Assembly: GCA_016713585.1 (NCBI GenBank)
Contig: JADJOV010000001.1
Coordinates: 558,001 to 622,000, forward strand
Direction of reading: 5' to 3'
Source: Bdellovibrionales bacterium
GTDB taxonomy: Bacteria; Bdellovibrionota; Bdellovibrionia; Bdellovibrionales; Bdellovibrionaceae
DNA: 64,000 nt
Under the pieces are notes generated by a model, which ran no database searches, had not been told where the DNA came from, and saw only the letters and a program-made list of their open reading frames with translations. Shown piece after piece: positions 39,401 through 46,887 of this stretch; within the stretch, counting starts at the first letter, position 1, and every line of letters starts with the position of its first letter. A program made the translations under genes and the position numbers.

Positions 39401-39802
39401 GAGCTGAATATAAAAGACTTTCACTTCGGAAATTGCCACCTCATGCAAATTCGATCCGGATTGCACGCTGGCATTGACGTTGGGATCAGAGGAAAAGTAG
39501 GTCCGCAACACAGCGTCGTCGCCAATAAGGCCCGTCTGCCTAAAATTCGAAATAATGGATTGCAACTGTGAATAGAAGCGCGGTGCTCTATAGATCCCGC
39601 CCGACAGGTTTTTCACAAAAGCACGCTCTTGTTGGCTCAACTTTTCACTTAAAACGGGGTTTCCCATTTTTTGCAGAATAAACTCATTTTTTTCAACGGA
39701 CGCTAACGTCGCCTGGGAGTAATTCGTCGGAATTACTGCAATACAAAGAGTCACAAGGCAGAGAGAAGATAGAAAAGAATCGAACGCTTTCCTGTGTGTC
39801 AC
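33494..39802 (-). CDS. Giant secreted protein: HExxH metalloprotease-like N-terminus and ABC1/UbiB kinase-like C-terminus
   Basis: One unbroken frame of about 2,100 residues. The GTG at 39802 has GGAG 6 nt upstream; the ATG at 39814 adds four residues. Numbering here uses the ATG. An N-terminal signal peptide (FLSSLCLVTLCIAVIPT, cleavage near YSQA) predicts export. Residues 175-190 carry AHELGHVMNGD, the HExxH site and following Asn/Gly/Asp seen in M48-type proteases. A long helical middle of about 1,500 residues has no recognisable domain. Residues about 1725-1960 resemble ABC1/ADCK/UbiB: LGSGSLKVGYLVTLKDGRKLVV, ERLIKTEMNFLREAKMM, LDIDPHKAN (family HADPHPGN) and VNIDLG (DFG). The usual VAVK lysine appears to be Met, so kinase activity is doubtful. 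No neighbour explains it. Confidence 0.85.
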   Translation of the reverse strand: MTHRKAFDSFLSSLCLVTLCIAVIPTNYSQATLASVEKNEFILQKMGNPVLSEKLSQQERAFVKNLSGGIYRAPRFYSQLQSIISNFRQTGLIGDDAVLRTYFSSDPNVNASVQSGSNLHEVAISEVKVFYIQLTKGLLDILSQPEKFSEALGNDLVERIKRRSTSILAFILAHELGHVMNGDNEKKRVSTKIIEKLHQSTTFRQKVTSVFSSHPKPWFRIANVSELIDQLQTSQQAKSEMGLSAVPSSKKDHRNETLVPRGDEHASRTSVDVVARLVSSAEYQSVSLRDKVRRLEDLLSTTQAVSPNLVTKEGIVATIEAYFVVLTSASSQAEVDDLIESLNRFEDKLGGRAKEQGVRKISDVRGSFRQIKGAIIARQLDLLKADARIQLPEPTSPQTKLTIHDVERRLAYINELGQIVDKTYVLGELRSLVSNTDDLEVLTKILKFYIDRKFSFKYRFRFTEHTFDKRVSSEFLAKVARQHLHISMDLAQTLDFIAREIPLINGSSGSTIDAIAPTMAEFALELIENPQIKVGAFLDRVINPKTAYDKIFSQAIQTEAPGNALHFTKQREKLKTANVNYSIDIHYLQSGKGANQIRLNQDLSRFFILALGKVTGQALMPSLTKNRYSTDQVIQMLIERPGVSQTFWRAQLASELTPGTKQAGRGPIEFQIKVLKARILLKHLFDEEISHLSTQLKTKRTLSEFLKFLSENGHHSNLWKNINDKMKVREEMMAETQRHSSDQLFKKIGNHFLIQDFDVISEMESSLVKLPEGYDDLSKLGMEVQEILSDRVRQNLLEITSARPYSGQAENRLQSTKSEAIILTTKQVESLTSEQKVTLFRDLLEQDEVQRIKQYGRKVRTELANIKASLAIAVKQRDVSDNSKDQILEMLSKLTNLMEPILAGSGNRIPAEYFQLRRELRTYLDALHFSRSKLFELFNRQSLRNLSGLLDSFHEHPENEKYGRRLSSALESASLIRTFMTPSNQISEQILSGDNQPQLEEFGKLATNLALCVAHFEGIDIENAKPQSLVEYYRAKESPSLQNKTYGDYDPFYLPANSKAYAEFLNFDENSTLGKILKGELDEGVQEYERFEFFSNLALEKWVLILYRFGKTQDPVEAMLSSSLLVTVWNGSQNYKLSTNDANARFVLLTWSKALFLVKNRPDMESLAFLMVTLGQKLGLGGLKEELLSSDISKMFSVYTVKYREIFFNGFIKKLAQFDAWKGQRPTVSTRIKFFINGFIGKVDSLVRILDRVYLAIGNIGYGLLKINPHQMVSIFRPIYYALSKLQIDIYSKNIDADYFGRTDHARVFEEIRKMTPWSLEIDLAINSFVQSPEFKRSLFGIGNREYLLGLVKNIRSLRIRDEAYSYLLENYGDVSVNYLRKVKTGYTLVRAAMAAKALWGQQVIDDLKRSDNFFDRLRIIEIAWENFVAERSQRLGLSKQDATKKLITLKELAEEFKLPVEAEVASVFPEGSRHRDRFLDRATKKKSLSLEHLDAVEKMKSRKLETPYHVASKAMLESMDEWAAVLNPLQKSRLLLFMSGMENELDPEVYRILIKRFFATKHRSEAAKSKGLKLRPLEVRDFVMETHPEERLVAFRALFLRGISGNQEAEKLLVDRLLFSDSEMPEYLREVLKLYLKVLTPTELSTRLMWLIASNKQGVPLKGPELLKLLIEYGGVTEKKMAQLVAGHGFNLPKEYRVILEKFEGDAQNLAKMKFIDLVRSRLSADKFNQILSFDQELGSGSLKVGYLVTLKDGRKLVVMATQEMIAEKTAREFQIARAVIEGIQRNPKLRIDNLNVLEEEMERLIKTEMNFLREAKMMKQHKVSYKSRPWLVRKLSNKVEVSIPQPLEDWSSESLLFEEFVEAKRFSQLRPKSFVGWSQRSIAEASVTEVLNQLLVYMDAPNGVVILDIDPHKANQLGQNSLVGTKKRLVNIDLGQSVLIEPGTVQSLVKVILFIATKRTAEAFQLLEGFVNFKSQEQRTFFWKTFLSNQSNYKDPVEVLTQTLERSEMNGIMLKAEFLYFQKLFVTLVGLKRHINDDYFIVKQVGKIFSLRLLGSPLKFKEEASVLFKSEPLTDRTKAIVSGRPATLPMLDGLRCQDIL

Positions 39803-39814
39803 GTGGAGCTCCAT

Positions 39815-40298
39815 AGAGATAGTAGTAATACGTTTGCCAACAGAGCCTAAGAATCACAATCACAGTAGGAAGTCCGAGTTAAAAATGCTAACCTACTAAG
39901 CAACCAGTTATTTAGCGGCTAAGCATGATAGCAACTAGGAAGTCATGGCTCATGAGCATCTCGTTACAAATTCTGTTCCTGCCATAAGGGCTTGAAGCAG
40001 TGCCCCTGCGAATCAGAATGAACGGTGGGCGCCATTTTGGATCTAAGTGTTCAATATTTAGCCACCTATTGATCCACCTTTCTGGGGAAAAAGAGTCGAA
40101 GTCAGTAAATACTTTCAAAAATTGAAAGTAAAAAATGGTAGAATTAGGGCAGAATTTTGATGATACTGTTTTCAGTGCCGGAATGGCTTAGGGGGAGCTT
40201 TGCTTGCTAGTATGAAAGCGAAAGTGCTATATGCTTTGATTTCAGGTATAGCGGCGTGACTTTTAGTTCGCCCCCACCGAGCGGAGCTTTGGAGTAGA
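39815..40298. other. 484-bp intergenic region
   Basis: Lies between the divergent giant gene and the DTW gene. A minus-strand open frame at 39912-40118 (68 codons) has no ribosome site and no recognisable product. A possible plus-strand promoter is TTGCTA (near 40205) and TATATG 18 bp later. Otherwise nothing recognised. Confidence 0.4.
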
Positions 40299-41027
40299 GT
40301 GAATATTCAAGAGTATTATCGCAGACGGCAAGAATTAACCGAACACCAGGAAAAGTATCGAAATCTGTGTTCGGTTTGTCTTCAGCCTGAATTTGGTTGT
40401 TACTGTAAAGATCTGAAGCGCTTTGATTCGCGGATTAAGTTCGTGATTTTGATTCATCCCATCGAGGTTAAGAGAAGAATCGCAACCGGAAGAATGTCCC
40501 ATCTTTGTCTTGAAAATTCAGTGCTAATTAAGGGGCAAGATTATACGGCCAACGACCAGGTGAATGAAATCTTGAAAAACACTTCCTGTCAGTCTGTGGT
40601 CTTGTATCCTGGGCCGAAGGCTTTGAATCTTTCCCAGGTATCGGCCTTTGAGAAAAAACAAATTTTGGCTCCCGGGAAAGACCTAGTTGTTTTTGTTATT
40701 GATGGCACGTGGGCAACCGCCAGACGAATGATTCGACAGAGTCAAAATCTGACTGCGCTTCCCAGAATTTGCTTCACTCCGCAACAGCTCTCGCAGTTTC
40801 GGGTGCGAAAGCAGCCAGCTCCAGAGTGTCTTTCAACCATCGAAGCCATTCATCAGTTGATTGAGCATTTGGGACCTTCCGTTGGTTTTGATCTTGAGTC
40901 TCGAGAGCACGATCAACTTTTGTTTGTCTTCAACAAAATGGTTCAGCGACAGCTGGCTTTTATCCAGGATTCATATGACAATCCTAAATCGACCTCTTAC
41001 CGAAGGCCTCGCTTTAGAATTGCCTGA
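40299..41027 (+). CDS. DTW-domain protein, tRNA-uridine aminocarboxypropyltransferase-like
   Basis: 242 residues, GTG start with GGAG 4 nt upstream. The N-terminal C-x2-C-x6-C-x-C cluster (CSVCLQPEFGCYC) and the central IDGTWATARRM (the DTW motif) are diagnostic of the DTW family (TapT/YfiP in E. coli, which makes acp3U in tRNA). FRVRKQPAPECLSTIEA is the other conserved block. C-terminal tail basic. The stop codon lies in an ATTGCCTGACCT sequence that is duplicated 14 bp further on. Confidence 0.85.
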   Translation: MNIQEYYRRRQELTEHQEKYRNLCSVCLQPEFGCYCKDLKRFDSRIKFVILIHPIEVKRRIATGRMSHLCLENSVLIKGQDYTANDQVNEILKNTSCQSVVLYPGPKALNLSQVSAFEKKQILAPGKDLVVFVIDGTWATARRMIRQSQNLTALPRICFTPQQLSQFRVRKQPAPECLSTIEAIHQLIEHLGPSVGFDLESREHDQLLFVFNKMVQRQLAFIQDSYDNPKSTSYRRPRFRIA

Positions 41028-41044
41028 CCTTCATTGCCTGACCT
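41019..41044. repeat. Tandem ATTGCCTGACCT at the DTW stop codon
   Basis: Two exact 12-bp copies at 41019-41030 and 41033-41044; the first contains the gene's TGA. The same GCCTGACCT surrounds the stop codon of the methyltransferase gene at 24991-25000. Possible remnant of a dispersed repeat family. Confidence 0.5.
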
Positions 41045-41216
41045 AAGGACTCGTGCAATAATTAAGCAGACATTTTCCTTGGTCTTTTAAATCATCCTTT
41101 CGTTGTGCGTCGCGAAAATTCAAAAAGTTTCGAAGTCCAGCTTCTCATTGTCTGGTCTCACGGTATCATGGTCATAAGAGAAATAATGACTTAAGTGTCT
41201 CATTGAAGGAAAGGTA

Positions 41217-42263
41217 ATGGCAGAGTGGCAGGATCGAGCAGAGATGAATGGAGATGTGGTCTTCTTTGGCTATGCTCCCCCTGGGCTTGAGAAGTCAACC
41301 CCAGAGGTTTTTGTTTGGGATTTAGATAAAACCTATTTAGATACTACCATTGATAGTCTTCGCGGCCTGTTACAGACAATTCTAGAGCGAGCATTTAACA
41401 AGAAAAATATTCCCGGAACTGATACTCTTTTGCGTGGACTCTCAGTTGATTTTAAAGCCCGAGGTGGGCCGGATTTTTTGCCAATATATTTTATCACGGC
41501 CTCGCCTCCCCAGCTGGAGGAGCGAATCAATGATAAATTGCGAATTGATAACATCAGGCCGCTCGGATGTTTTTATAAAGACAATCTTCAGAATTTGAAG
41601 CCAGGCCGTTTTTGGAGACTGACCAAGCAAGTGGGCTACAAACTTCAGGCTCTCATGCAGTTGCGAATGAATCTGAATGAAAATGTGCGGCAGATCTGCT
41701 GGGGGGATGATAGCGAGAGTGATGCGATCATTTACAATTTGTATTCAGACATTTGTGCGCGGCGAGTGAGCACTAATGATCTTCGCTATATTCTTGAGAA
41801 ACTGCACGTGACTGGTGAACAAGTGGATGTCATATTGCAACATCAGTCTCAAGTTCCCGCCAATGATCCTGTTGAGAGGATTTACATTAATCTCGCAACC
41901 GATACAGATCCTGAATATTATTTAAAATTTGGACGTCGAACCCTTGCCACTTCGAATACTTTTCAGGTGGCAATAGACCTTTTTCAATCTGAGCGAATTT
42001 CTTTAGAAACAGTTTTTTCCGTCGCCGAGGATATGATCTACAATTATTATTTTACTCAGGAAGAGTTGATGAGGTCTTTTGAGGATTTATTTCGCCGAAA
42101 TGTTATTCTCGAAGCTAAAGGCGAAGAACTGAAAGCTTTTTTTGTGAGTAAGGGCCTTGGCGGGCAATCATTTTCATCAACTCTACCGCCCGTGACTGCA
42201 GACACGGTATTTCATGAGCCTTGGGTTGAAGAACGGGTCGATTATTTGCATGACTATCGGTGA
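41217..42263 (+). CDS. HAD-type phosphatase, App1/DUF2183-like
   Basis: 348 residues, ATG preceded by GAAGGAAAGG. HAD motif I VWDLDKTYLDT (nucleophile Asp and acid Asp), motif II FITASPPQ, a Lys-containing region FYKDNLQNLKPG, and motif IV WGDDSESDAIIY. This order and spacing suit the phosphatidate phosphatase App1/DUF2183 group. The C-terminal 150 residues are helical and have no clear assignment. It is not clearly in an operon. Substrate unknown. Confidence 0.75.
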   Translation: MAEWQDRAEMNGDVVFFGYAPPGLEKSTPEVFVWDLDKTYLDTTIDSLRGLLQTILERAFNKKNIPGTDTLLRGLSVDFKARGGPDFLPIYFITASPPQLEERINDKLRIDNIRPLGCFYKDNLQNLKPGRFWRLTKQVGYKLQALMQLRMNLNENVRQICWGDDSESDAIIYNLYSDICARRVSTNDLRYILEKLHVTGEQVDVILQHQSQVPANDPVERIYINLATDTDPEYYLKFGRRTLATSNTFQVAIDLFQSERISLETVFSVAEDMIYNYYFTQEELMRSFEDLFRRNVILEAKGEELKAFFVSKGLGGQSFSSTLPPVTADTVFHEPWVEERVDYLHDYR

Positions 42264-42295
42264 GTCGCAGTTATTTTTGGAGCGGCCCTGAATGC

Positions 42296-43102
42296 CTACT
42301 CAAAACGAATTGGAAACACCGTATTGACAGAAGCTCCAGCAAAAGATGGGAACTCTACGCGTTCAATCACATTGACAAGACACTTTTTGAACTGGGTATC
42401 GGAAAGAGTGCTGCTCGAGACTTCTGGTTGGGAAACTCGACCAGTTGCAAGGATGCTGAAAGCAAGTGAGGACTGTCCTCCGATGCCCGGGGTCTTTTGA
42501 AGTAGTTGTGAATAGCACTTGTAGAACTGGCCTCTCGCGTTTTTGAGAACATCCTGAATAATTTTTTGTGTGAGACAGGTGCCTCGTTGACCTTGACCAG
42601 AGGTTTTCGCGATGTTAGCGGCAGTGACTTCCCTGACAGCTGATGGATTCGTTACTCTCTCTTGGTATTGAGCATACTCGGTGGCATTGAGCTCAAATCC
42701 ATCCTTGGCAATCAGAACGCTTCCTTCCCTGCCATAGCTTTCGACGACAACATTGCCTCGCTTAATGAGTAAGTGAGAGACCTCATCGCTCTGTTCGAAA
42801 TAAATGATACTTTGTGGGTTGATTTTGAGTCGGTAGTTGGAGGGAAATTCAATGATGGCTTCGGCGTCTTCACTGGTCTCAATGCTTTCAGTGCTTCGGA
42901 CCCACTGTCGTCCTTGCATTTTTTCTTTAATTCCAGGTTGGGATTTGAATAGGTAAACTTCCCCTTGGAAAACTTCAATCACGCCGACCTCAGGGAGACT
43001 TATTGAAGCCTTTGGAGCCTTTGTCGATAGAAAAGCAAAAAGGCAAAGACAAACCATTCCGAAGGAGACTAAGGCTAAAGCCCATTTTTTTGAAGATTCC
43101 AT
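42296..43102 (-). CDS. FecR-like protein with AgmX/PglI C-terminal domain
   Basis: 268 residues. An N-terminal membrane anchor (about 7-26, ALALVSFGMVCLCLFAFLS) is followed by a FecR-type beta domain (VIEVFQGEVYLF, SIETSEDAEAIIEF, LLIKRGNVVVES). The C-terminal ~90 residues match the AgmX/PglI (GltJ-like, TonB-like fold) pattern: IIQDVLKNARGQFYKCYSQLL, FSILATGRVSQPEV, CLVNVIERVEFPSF and FPIRFE. Such proteins belong to envelope and motility machineries in deltaproteobacteria. Lies 41 nt downstream of secG on the same strand. Confidence 0.78.
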   Translation of the reverse strand: MESSKKWALALVSFGMVCLCLFAFLSTKAPKASISLPEVGVIEVFQGEVYLFKSQPGIKEKMQGRQWVRSTESIETSEDAEAIIEFPSNYRLKINPQSIIYFEQSDEVSHLLIKRGNVVVESYGREGSVLIAKDGFELNATEYAQYQERVTNPSAVREVTAANIAKTSGQGQRGTCLTQKIIQDVLKNARGQFYKCYSQLLQKTPGIGGQSSLAFSILATGRVSQPEVSSSTLSDTQFKKCLVNVIERVEFPSFAGASVNTVFPIRFE

Positions 43103-43143
43103 ACTCTCTCAGGATAGGAGAGTCTTGGGCATCCGACAATAGC

Positions 43144-43569
43144 CTATTTTTTAGGCTCGCTTGAAGTCTTGCTAGGACTAGACTCCGCCGGAGCTGTTGC
43201 CGCTGGAGCTTGAGCTGCTGCGGCAGGATCAGCAGCTGGTGCTGCAGGGGCCGCAGTTGGTGGGGTTGCTTCTGCAGCAGCTGGAGCTGCTACGGGAGGC
43301 GGAACCGCTAACGCTGCGCCCGTGTCGAGAACCGACTTTTGTCCACGGCTGGACATGAAGGTTAAAGTTAAACAAGTGATTGCAAAGATGATTGCGGCGC
43401 CAGTGGTGAGCTTTGCGGCTAAAGTCTGGGCGCCGGTGGCTCCAAGGATTGAATTGCTTCCTCCACCACCAATTCCAAGAGCTCCCCCGCCCTTAGAATC
43501 TTGAATAAGCACAAGAGCAATTAATACAACCGCGACCAAAATATGAATAACAGCAATAAAATTTTCCAC
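43144..43569 (-). CDS. secG: SecG preprotein translocase subunit with Ala/Pro-rich tail
   Basis: 141 residues, GTG start with AGAGG upstream. The SecG core has two membrane helices (about 4-22 and 52-72) separated by the conserved SKGGGALGIGGGGSNSILGATGA loop. It is a subunit of SecYEG. The tail of about 60 residues is Ala/Pro-rich (APAAAEATPP and similar), ends SSEPKK, and should face the periplasm. Short in other bacteria (about 75-110 residues in all), so this tail is an addition. Confidence 0.92.
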   Translation of the reverse strand: MENFIAVIHILVAVVLIALVLIQDSKGGGALGIGGGGSNSILGATGAQTLAAKLTTGAAIIFAITCLTLTFMSSRGQKSVLDTGAALAVPPPVAAPAAAEATPPTAAPAAPAADPAAAAQAPAATAPAESSPSKTSSEPKK

Positions 43570-43726
43570 ATCAACCTCTCGATTTCATTCAGGCGGACCA
43601 ATATATTGAAAAAAGAGCGACAAAGTCCACGGGAAAAAGCAGATGCAGCAATTAACTCATTGCACCAATGCTCCTGGGGCGACTCTTTAGCTTTTCTTTC
43701 TGGCGGCTCTAAGCCATATAAGCAGA

Positions 43727-44395
43727 ATGGCGTTTATTGTCTTTGAGGGGCTTGATGGCTCTGGAAAAACCTCACTTATGCGGGAACTGACCAAACAGTT
43801 GGATGGGCTTAATATTGCCTGGGTCGAGACTCGTGAGCCCGGAGGGACCCGTCTTGGGGATGAAATTCGTGAACTCCTTTTGCGTCAGGGTTCGGAGATT
43901 CCTCATCCTCGAACTGAGCTGTTGCTATACGAAGCGAGTCGGGCGCAACACGTGGAAACCTTCATTAGGCCGAACCTTGGGCAAAAGAAGTGGGTGCTCT
44001 GTGATCGCTACTCAGCATCCTCTTTGGCTTTCCAGGGGGGTGGCAGAGCTATTTCCACAGAGGAAGTTATCTGGCTCAATCGATTTGCGACCCAAGGATT
44101 GCAGGCTGATCTGACGATTTTGCTTGATTTGTCTGTCGAGATTTCAATGAAACGTCAGAAAAATCGCCAAATTCAAACAAGCCAACCCGCTAATCATATT
44201 AAGTCTAAAAATATAGCTTTTCATGAGAAGGTGAGGCAGTCGTTTTTAGATCAGGCTAGACAGGAGCCAAATCGGTGGCTAGTTCTTTCTGCAGAGAAAT
44301 CCCCTCAGGAATTGTCGCTTGAACTTCACCATGAGCTGAGGCTTCGACGATGGCTCTTTAAAAGATTCTATTCGAGGCCATCGGGAGGTCTTTGA
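43727..44395 (+). CDS. tmk: Thymidylate kinase
   Basis: Phosphorylates dTMP to dTDP. 222 residues as read: P-loop EGLDGSGKTS (residues 7-16), TREPGGTRLGDEIRELLL, CDRYSASSLAFQGGGR (DRY/S substrate motif), and a lid region with RQKNR. The last 11 residues (KRFYSRPSGGL) are probably a frameshift artefact: one T added at 44356-44358 would end tmk right after RRWLF and would put holB in frame from an ATG at 44350. Co-directional with holB and tatD. Confidence 0.92.
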   Translation: MAFIVFEGLDGSGKTSLMRELTKQLDGLNIAWVETREPGGTRLGDEIRELLLRQGSEIPHPRTELLLYEASRAQHVETFIRPNLGQKKWVLCDRYSASSLAFQGGGRAISTEEVIWLNRFATQGLQADLTILLDLSVEISMKRQKNRQIQTSQPANHIKSKNIAFHEKVRQSFLDQARQEPNRWLVLSAEKSPQELSLELHHELRLRRWLFKRFYSRPSGGL

Positions 44396-45362
44396 ATTTT
44401 GGAATCAGTTTCTAAGTCTTGAGAAACCCTCGGCGACCTTTGCGCTTGTTGGTGCTGACGGGGTTGGTAAACGGAAAGTCGCTTGGGCTATGATGCAGCA
44501 AGCTCTCTGCGCTAATTCTCCAATAACCTGCGGTGATTGCTCTCATTGTCTTCGTATTGCAAAAGGCCAACATGAGAGCGTTCTTTGGATTTCGCCTCAG
44601 ACGGAACAAATCAAGATAGATCAGGCGAGGCAGGTTCTGGATTTTTTATCTTTGCAGTCTCTGACGAAAAAACGCTTTGTCGTTCTAGAGCGAGCAGAGG
44701 CCTTAAATCAACAAGCAGCAAACTCTTTGCTCAAGATTTTGGAGGAGCCTCCTGCCGGCACAGTTTTTTTTCTGCTGACAACCAATCCTGCTGCGCTTTT
44801 ACCCACAATTCGTTCTCGTTGTCTCATGTTGCGTTTTCGCCCCCTGACGGTTGAGCAACTCAGATCCAACAACTTAAACAGAGGTTCAAGCTCGAGCGCT
44901 AATGCTAGCTCAAATTCCAATTCTGATTCTAATCATAGTTCAATTCCGGATTGGATTTTACAGGCAAGTCGCGGAAGCTTTTCGCGCATGGCTCAACTCT
45001 CAAGCTCAGAGACTCAGGCCTTTCGATCGGCGGCTAGCTCCTTGTTACTGGCGTCTCTTCTAGATGAGAACTTTTTGACGGTCGCTGAGTGGCGTATTCA
45101 AGTTAAAGACCGCGAGTTTTTTCGTGAGGTCTGGCCCTTTTGGATGGAGCTTCTGCGGGATACAATTGCTTTCAAATGGCAGCGGTCGGATTTATTGACC
45201 TGTCCAGATCAAATGACCACCATTGAAAGACTTGCCGCGATCTATTCAGAGCTGGACTTAGACGATATTCTCCTTCGCGTGGTCCAGACGGCACGGGATC
45301 TCTCAATTCCAAGAGATCCACAGCTTGTCATGGAGCAGTTTTTTGTCGAGAATAGGACATGA
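44350..45362 (+). CDS. holB: DNA polymerase III delta-prime subunit (start frameshifted)
   Basis: Clamp-loader subunit, about 337 residues. Without correction the first ATG in frame is 44490, which would omit the Walker A-like GADGVGKRK. Reading upstream in frame gives KDSIRGHREVFEFWNQFLSLEKPSATFALVG, and one added T at 44356-44358 connects this to ATG 44350. Zinc module CANSPITCGDCSHC, then RFVVLERAEALNQQAANSLLKILEEPP and the SRC motif TIRSRCLML. A Ser/Asn-rich insert (SSSSANASSNSNSDSNHSS) after the AAA+ core is unusual. The stop overlaps tatD by 4 nt. Confidence 0.85.
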
Positions 45363-46135
45363 TGACAACTTGGATAGATATGCATGCACATCTCGATAAA
45401 TTGGAGGAAGGCCCCGAGGCTGCGTTGATACAAGCTCGTGCGGCCGGGGTGAGAAAAATAATTACAATCGGAACTGAACCTGCGGATCATCCGATCGTGC
45501 TCGCTCTCAGTCAAAAATACTACCCTGAAGTGTTCTGCACCCTCGGCGTGCATCCCCACGAGGGGTCCTTGTATACAGCTGAAGCCGGACGTTTTATCGA
45601 AGAGAATCTTTCCCTGCCAACAGTTGTCGCAGTTGGTGAAATTGGGTTGGATTACTACTATGAGCATTCTTGTCGTGAGGATCAACGGAAGGCCTTTCGG
45701 GAGCAACTCTTGATTGCTCAAAAGCACAATATGCCGGTTGAAATTCATACCCGTGATGCAGAGGCAGACACGATTGAAATTCTTAAGGAGTTTGAGGGAT
45801 CAGTGACAGGCCTTATTCATTGCTTTACAGGAACAAGATGGTTGGCCGAAGAGGCCTTGAAGCTTGGTTATCATATTTCTATTAGTGGAGTTGTCACTTT
45901 CAAAAATGCCGAGGCTTTGCGTGAAATTGTAAGAATTATTCCTTTGGAGCGACTGCATATTGAGACAGATGCGCCTTTTTTGTCGCCAGTGCCTCAGCGT
46001 GGCAAAAAAAATACTCCGGCATTTGTTTTACATACGGCACAGAAAGTCTCTGACATTCGAGGAATTTCAATGGATGAGTTGAGTCAAGCAACTTTGGCAA
46101 ATGCGAAAAGTCTATTTCCCAAGTTGGTCATTTAA
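45359..46135 (+). CDS. tatD: TatD family deoxyribonuclease
   Basis: Metal-dependent TIM-barrel hydrolase, 258 residues. All expected ligands are present: DMHAHLD (two His), VGEIGLDYYY (Glu), VEIHTRDA (His), LIHCFTG (His), and IETDAPFLSP (Asp). 4-nt overlap with holB; the tmk-holB-tatD order is a common conserved cluster. Complete, with a normal length for the family. Confidence 0.93.
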   Translation: MMTTWIDMHAHLDKLEEGPEAALIQARAAGVRKIITIGTEPADHPIVLALSQKYYPEVFCTLGVHPHEGSLYTAEAGRFIEENLSLPTVVAVGEIGLDYYYEHSCREDQRKAFREQLLIAQKHNMPVEIHTRDAEADTIEILKEFEGSVTGLIHCFTGTRWLAEEALKLGYHISISGVVTFKNAEALREIVRIIPLERLHIETDAPFLSPVPQRGKKNTPAFVLHTAQKVSDIRGISMDELSQATLANAKSLFPKLVI

Positions 46136-46303
46136 TCTAATTTAGCAAATTTTCCTCATTTTATTGTTAATTTCTTAAATCTTAGTTAGGCTTTTTAAAA
46201 TCATACTTAGGTGGCAAGTATTTGAGGATAGAACACTCACAAATAACGATCAGGATTTTTTTAAAAGCTAGCAGATAAAACCAATGAATAAAGAGGTGGT
46301 TGG

Positions 46304-46879
46304 ATGGATTTGGAAATGAATTTGGAAGTTGTTAGGAATCTTGGGCCATTGGCTCCTTTAGTGGGTGTGTGGGAAGGAGACAAGGGGGATGATACAGCTC
46401 CTTCTGATGACCGCAACGTTGAGCACAATAAATATCGCGAACGAATTCATTTTGAAGTGATTTCCCAGGTTCATAATCATGAACAATCGCTCTGGGGCCT
46501 TAGGTATTCCACTAAAGCCTGGAGACTTGGCGAAGCTGAACCTTTTCATGAGGAAGTTGGTTATTGGCTATGGGATCCAGCGGCTAAACAAGTTCTTCGT
46601 TGTTTTATTGTGCCGCGAGGAGTGAGTGTTCTTGCCGGCGGTACTGCGGAACCGACAGCAAAGCAGTTTGAGTTAAATGCTGATGCGGGCTCTTCAACCT
46701 ATGGAATTTGTTCAAATAAATTTTTAGAAAATGAGTTTAAAACAGTCCACTATACCTTGCAGGTGACTATTCATAGCAACGACAGTTGGAGTTACAAGGA
46801 AAATACCCAACTTCATATCAAAGGCCGCCAAGAGCTCTTTGATCACAAAGATCAAAATACTTTGCAAAGAGCGAAATAG
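46304..46879 (+). CDS. Nitrobindin-like (DUF1794/FABP-like) heme-binding protein
   Basis: 191 residues. The opening LGPLAPLVGVWEGDKGDD matches the GxWxGxG signature of nitrobindin, and the rest is strand-rich (HFEVISQVHNHEQSLWGLRYSTKAW, LWDPAAKQVLRCFIVPRG). Nitrobindins bind ferric heme in a 10-stranded barrel; the distal His ligand near the C-terminus cannot be confirmed by eye. Soluble, no signal peptide. 8 nt before the next gene, so they form an operon. Confidence 0.72.
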   Translation: MDLEMNLEVVRNLGPLAPLVGVWEGDKGDDTAPSDDRNVEHNKYRERIHFEVISQVHNHEQSLWGLRYSTKAWRLGEAEPFHEEVGYWLWDPAAKQVLRCFIVPRGVSVLAGGTAEPTAKQFELNADAGSSTYGICSNKFLENEFKTVHYTLQVTIHSNDSWSYKENTQLHIKGRQELFDHKDQNTLQRAK

Positions 46880-46887
46880 GACGACGA

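Noticed and set aside
39912..40118. Small minus-strand open frame between the giant gene and the DTW gene
   Set aside because: No ribosome site, no recognisable domain, composition not like neighbours.
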